From positions 1-30,053 of the forward strand of contig CAZAZV010000008.1 of assembly GCA_964489845.1 (NCBI GenBank): DNA of 30,053 nt, read 5' to 3'. Under the pieces are notes generated by a model that was not told the origin of the DNA, did no database searches, and saw only the letters and a list, made by a program, of their open reading frames with translations. This document shows, piece by piece, positions 27,153 to 30,053 of this stretch; within the stretch, counting starts at the first letter, position 1, and each line of letters begins with the position of its first letter. This DNA comes from GWA1-54-12 sp964489845 (GTDB lineage: Bacteria > Patescibacteriota > Minisyncoccia > UBA6257 > GWB1-50-10). Both the position numbers and the translations under genes were made by a program.

Positions 27153-27911
27153 CTAGCGGGAGCGGAGGAAGTCACGTACCCGCCTCCAGAACGCCGGTTG
27201 GAGCAGACCTGACAGGGAGAGGTGCCCTCCCTGTTTCAGAATAGTGAGCTTGCAGGACAGCTCTCGCGCAAAACGTACCGCCAGTTCCGCGGGCACCACG
27301 TCATCATCCTTGGCATGGATAAGATAGAGTTTCTTCCCATCGAGGCGCCTCACTTCCGATATGGGGTTGTAAAACTTGCCGCTTTTGAGCTTCTTCCAGT
27401 CCGCGTCTTTGAAACGGTAGCCATTCCCAAATGCTGCTTTGGTGAACTTTCCCAACCAATCCATCGGCTCCGCTGTGCCGTGCCATTCAGCCTCCCAGTC
27501 AATGACTGATGAAAGCGCCACCGCTTTCTCCACCCGCTTGTTCTTTGAAGCGAGGATGGCTGCCGGTCCGCCGAAGCTGTTTCCGATAAGATGCACGCGC
27601 GGATTCTCGATTCTGTACCGCTTGTTGTTCCAGAGCTCGGTGAACCCTTTGGGAAGCGCATCGATGACATCGATGACGTCTTCGTGCGGAGAGCGCTTGA
27701 GAAACCACCCGTCACTCTCCCACGAGCCGCGGTAGCGCGGCGAGAACACCCAATATCCGCGGTCCGCCAAAAAGAACATCAATTCTTTCTTTTCCGGATA
27801 TGCCGGCATGCCACCGCAGAGAATAATGACTTTGTTTGTTCGCTTCGCGGGGAAAACGAACTCGGCGATAATGTCATTCTTGATTCTGGTGCGCAGTGCG
27901 TATCGGGGCAT
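27153..27911 (-). CDS. Alpha/beta hydrolase (BAAT/dienelactone-like)
   Basis: 252 aa. VIILCGGMPAYPEKKELMFF is the oxyanion region, VHLIGNSFGGPAAILA carries the nucleophilic Ser, LYLIHAKDDDVVP the Asp and KQGGHLSLSG the catalytic His. It resembles serine hydrolases of the prolyl-oligopeptidase/BAAT group. It has no signal peptide, so it is cytoplasmic, and its substrate is unknown. No clear -10 box is placed close to the ATG. Confidence 0.87.
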   Translation of the reverse strand: MPRYALRTRIKNDIIAEFVFPAKRTNKVIILCGGMPAYPEKKELMFFLADRGYWVFSPRYRGSWESDGWFLKRSPHEDVIDVIDALPKGFTELWNNKRYRIENPRVHLIGNSFGGPAAILASKNKRVEKAVALSSVIDWEAEWHGTAEPMDWLGKFTKAAFGNGYRFKDADWKKLKSGKFYNPISEVRRLDGKKLYLIHAKDDDVVPAELAVRFARELSCKLTILKQGGHLSLSGLLQPAFWRRVRDFLRSR

Positions 27912-27950
27912 GCTGATGAAACTGCGTCGTCGTAACGTGTCAATTCCTCC

Positions 27951-28694
27951 TTAACCAAACGTCATCAAACTCATACCCCCATCAATAGTAAGAATCTCTC
28001 CGCACATAGCGTCGTCTTTTGTTAGAAAGATGATGCCTTCGGCGATTTCCTCCGGCTGAATCATTCGTTTGATGAGGTGTACCTTACCGAGCTCTTTTTG
28101 CTCTGTGGTATCGGGATTGTCCCACATCGATGTCGCCACCCGCCCGGGAGCAATCGCGTTAACCAATATGCGCGGGGCGAGTGCTTTGGCTAGGTTCTTG
28201 GTGTAGCTCTCGAGAGCGGCCTTGAATGCGGAGTAAGCAATTGCCTCCGGCCTTCCATAGCCCAATTTTGCATGCACGGAAGAGACGTTCACTATCTTGC
28301 CCGTTTTCATCAGCGGCAATGCGTGTTTGGTTACCAGCACACAGCTCAAAAAGTTATTTCTGTAGACGTTGTCAAACGCCTTAACATTCGTTGGATTGTC
28401 GCTCTCATCGAAGATGCCCGCGTTGTTGACAAGAACGTCCAGATGTCTGAATTGTTTTCTAATCTTTCCGAACATCTTGGCAACTTCGCTTTCCCTGGAA
28501 ACATCCGCTTTCATGAGCGTGTTCCCATTTGAGTATTTATTACACTCTTTGAGCGCGGCTTGTGCGGCTTTAGAGTCGGATTTGAAGTTAATGATAATCG
28601 AACACCCTTCTTTGGCGAATGCGACCGCAGTCGCCTTGCCGATGCCCCTTGACGCGCCGGTAACTAAAACGATTTTATTCTCCAGCGTTCCCAT
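27951..28694 (-). CDS. Short-chain dehydrogenase/reductase (FabG-like)
   Basis: 247 aa, classical SDR: cofactor loop VTGASRGIGKAT, NNAG, the catalytic Ser in VNVSSVHA and YSAFK (Tyr/Lys), then VNAIAPGRVATSMW and the end GGMSLMTFG. NADP(H) preference cannot be proven. FabG-like but a fatty-acid role is doubtful in an organism likely to lack full fatty-acid synthesis, so a different carbonyl substrate is possible. A TACAAT box ends 6 bases before the ATG. Confidence 0.9.
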   Translation of the reverse strand: MGTLENKIVLVTGASRGIGKATAVAFAKEGCSIIINFKSDSKAAQAALKECNKYSNGNTLMKADVSRESEVAKMFGKIRKQFRHLDVLVNNAGIFDESDNPTNVKAFDNVYRNNFLSCVLVTKHALPLMKTGKIVNVSSVHAKLGYGRPEAIAYSAFKAALESYTKNLAKALAPRILVNAIAPGRVATSMWDNPDTTEQKELGKVHLIKRMIQPEEIAEGIIFLTKDDAMCGEILTIDGGMSLMTFG

Positions 28695-28700
28695 GGTCCT

Positions 28701-28706
28701 ATTGTA
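28701..28706 (-). promoter_or_regulatory. -10 box (TACAAT) giving a leaderless SDR mRNA
   Basis: TACAAT on the minus strand, 6 bases before ATG 28694. Confidence 0.6.
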
Positions 28707-28798
28707 TCATTTTCGGGCTCCGTCCGAGCGCCGGCGGAGAACACTATAGAAAATCTTGGAAAAGCATGCTCTCCGGTCTCCCACGATAGTGCGCTGAC

Positions 28799-29044
28799 TC
28801 ATGGCCCGTTAATCAAACCTAATTTCTTCTCCCGGCGCCAACCCTTGATTTCTGTTTCTCGCCGTCGCGCTTCCAAAAGAGTTTCAAATGTTTCTGCATA
28901 CAGCAATTTTACGGGCCGACGAATCTTGGTGTAGTGGGCGCCCCGCTTGGATTCATTGTGCTGCGTGAGCCGCTGCTCGAGATTGTTGGTGCAGCCGACA
29001 TAGAGCGTCCCGTCGGCGCACCGGAGGATATAGACGGTGTACAT
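28799..29044 (-). CDS. GIY-YIG domain protein (UPF0213-like)
   Basis: 81 aa from ATG 29044 (a GTG two codons earlier is possible). The GIY-YIG signature appears as YTVYILRCADGTLYVGCTNN, followed by LEQRLTQHNESKRGAHYTKIRRPVKLLY and a final KGWRREKKLGLI with the conserved catalytic-type Arg/Glu. UPF0213 proteins are single-domain GIY-YIG putative nucleases of unknown target. The gene sits 2 bases past obg. The 105 bases downstream (28695-28798) hold only a weak inverted repeat. Confidence 0.87.
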   Translation of the reverse strand: MYTVYILRCADGTLYVGCTNNLEQRLTQHNESKRGAHYTKIRRPVKLLYAETFETLLEARRRETEIKGWRREKKLGLINGP

Positions 29045-29046
29045 AA

Positions 29047-30021
29047 TCACGAGGATTGGTACTTCTCCGTTTTTATCTTGTTCAGAATGCTCTTCACTCC
29101 CTTTAACGTTTCCTCGTCCAGAATTGAGATAGCGCTCACGTTGGGGTTCAGTTTTTTCAGCGCAGCCAGTTGCTTTTTCACAACCGGTGGCGTTGCGGAA
29201 TCGCTTTTGCTCAAGAACAAATACTCCGGCTTCCCCAGGAGCGTTTTATTGTATGCACCGAGTTCTTTCCTGATGACCTTATAATCTTCCGCCGGGGTTT
29301 CCGATTCGGCGGAAACGAGGTGGAAGATAATTCCCACCCGTTCAATGTGACGCAGGAATTTCATACCAAGTCCTTTCCCTCCGGACGAACCTTCGATAAG
29401 TCCCGGGATGTCCGCGATGATGAGTTCGTAATACACCCCGAGGTTCGGTTCAAGCGTCGTAAAGGGATAATCCGCGACCCGGCTTTTCGCATTCGTGAGC
29501 TCATTCAGCAAACTTGATTTGCCGGCGTTCGGCAGCCCGACAAGTCCGACGTCCGCGATGAGTTTCAGTTCCAGCCGCATCTCGAATGCTTCGCCGGGCA
29601 ATCCCTCCTGGAATTGCACAGGCGAGGTATTCTTCGAAGAGCGGAATCGGAAATTACCTTTGCCGCCGTTGCCTCCTTTCGCGAGGAGCACCCGTTCTCC
29701 GATTTTGACGATTTCTACGTCGTTCCCGCTCTCAAGGTTTCTGATGACGGTGCCGACGGGAACGTTTATGACGAGGTCTTCCCCGTCGCGGCCGTCTTTG
29801 AACTGGTCTCTCCCATCCCTGCCGTCTTGCGCATGCACCGTTTTCTTATGATTGAACTGCTGGAGCGCACTCAAGTTTGAAATGCCGCATGCATAGACGC
29901 TCCCACCGTTCCCGCCGCTCCCGCCGGCAGGCCCGAGCGACATCAGGTTATTATTAAACGCCACGGCGCCTTTGCCGCCGCTTCCCGCGGACACATTGAG
30001 CGTAACTTCGTCGATGAACAT
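29047..30021 (-). CDS. obg: Obg family GTPase
   Basis: Ribosome-associated GTPase needed for large-subunit assembly. 324 aa from ATG 30021. The glycine-rich Obg fold covers residues 1-157 (FIDEVTLNVSAGSGGKGAVAF, LAKGGNGGKGNFRF). The G domain has GLPNAGKSSLL (G1), YPFTT (G2), DIPGLI (G3), SKSD (G4, usually NKxD) and SAIS (G5). The C-terminal OCT domain of some Obg proteins is absent. A TACGAT box ends 6 bases before the ATG. The upstream ATG-like extension overlaps this box and is rejected. Confidence 0.95.
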   Translation of the reverse strand: MFIDEVTLNVSAGSGGKGAVAFNNNLMSLGPAGGSGGNGGSVYACGISNLSALQQFNHKKTVHAQDGRDGRDQFKDGRDGEDLVINVPVGTVIRNLESGNDVEIVKIGERVLLAKGGNGGKGNFRFRSSKNTSPVQFQEGLPGEAFEMRLELKLIADVGLVGLPNAGKSSLLNELTNAKSRVADYPFTTLEPNLGVYYELIIADIPGLIEGSSGGKGLGMKFLRHIERVGIIFHLVSAESETPAEDYKVIRKELGAYNKTLLGKPEYLFLSKSDSATPPVVKKQLAALKKLNPNVSAISILDEETLKGVKSILNKIKTEKYQSS

Positions 30022-30027
30022 ACGACC

Positions 30028-30033
30028 ATCGTA
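30028..30033 (-). promoter_or_regulatory. -10 box (TACGAT) giving a leaderless obg mRNA
   Basis: TACGAT on the minus strand, 6 bases before ATG 30021. The window ends 20 bases further on. Confidence 0.5.
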
Positions 30034-30053
30034 TCTCAACCGGCGGGAAAGAG

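Noticed and set aside
27095..27175. Longer form of the metallothionein-like peptide starting at 27175
   Set aside because: The extension overlaps the hydrolase gene and carries no conserved character. ATG 27094 starts the lysine-rich head.
28700..28798. Possible tRNA or small RNA in the spacer after SDR
   Set aside because: Only weak inverted repeats (CGGAGA/TCTCCG, CACTAT/ATAGTG) were found, with no T-arm or anticodon arm.

Overview
This window looks like chromosome from a Patescibacteria (CPR) organism, most likely of the Parcubacteria. That is an inference from gene content and style. Genes are packed with overlaps of a few bases. Many housekeeping proteins are shorter than usual: EF-Ts of 148 aa, trigger factor without its isomerase domain, PrmC without most of its N-terminal domain, hibernation factor of the short type. 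Small lineage-typical families occur (DUF5652, DUF1653, a secreted C-x5-C-x3-C repeat protein). Most real genes lie on the minus strand. No rRNA, CRISPR array, phage or complete insertion sequence was seen.

Layout. 1-4946 (minus): tRNA-Tyr with an 83-nt hairpin just past its 3' end, an HTH protein whose stop codon lies inside the tRNA gene, then the rpsB-tsf-membrane protein operon. A 100-N assembly gap follows, bordered on both sides by a 26-bp repeat. Beyond it are trmD, khpA, hpf and nth. 5001-9621: trigger factor (plus), then prmC, a DoxX protein, hisS and eno. 9633-13475: a membrane-anchored cupredoxin-like protein, a 513-aa single-pass surface protein, an ATP-cone/PD-(D/E)XK protein and fmt. 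13511-16653: a membrane-anchored AlbA_2 protein (plus), 3-methyladenine glycosylase, a PGI/PMI-type isomerase and a sugar nucleotidyltransferase. 16728-19047: a Nudix hydrolase, a histidine phosphatase, an alpha/beta hydrolase and a UPF0251 regulator. 19247-21412 (plus): a three-gene envelope operon around a 553-aa cysteine-repeat protein. 21398-24945: uppP, an orphan secreted protein with unusually canonical expression signals, a P-type ATPase stump, thpR and a DEAD-box helicase. 25094-30021: a six-gene operon of small proteins that includes a 47-aa metallothionein-like peptide, then an alpha/beta hydrolase, an SDR oxidoreductase, a GIY-YIG protein and obg.

The most striking genome-level pattern is promoter architecture. 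At least a dozen genes have a -10 hexamer (TATAAT-like) ending only 6-8 bases before the start codon, and several more have 9-11. This implies leaderless mRNAs. A few genes (Nudix at 17234, the orphan at 22379, the DEAD-box helicase) instead carry -35/-10 promoters with a Shine-Dalgarno sequence. The spacing is regular enough to settle several start codons. A second pattern is a 39-bp element, a perfect DnaA-box match joined to a 23-nt inverted repeat, found twice. One copy is translated inside prmC and the other forms the 3' end of the isomerase gene, which recalls palindromic elements that insert in coding sequence.

Functionally the window mixes translation and RNA maturation (rpsB, tsf, trmD, fmt, hisS, hpf, khpA, prmC, obg), minimal glycolysis and sugar activation (eno, PGI/PMI, nucleotidyltransferase), base-excision repair (nth, AAG), cell-wall lipid recycling (uppP) and poorly characterised envelope proteins. 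Several enzymes show altered key residues, noted individually.
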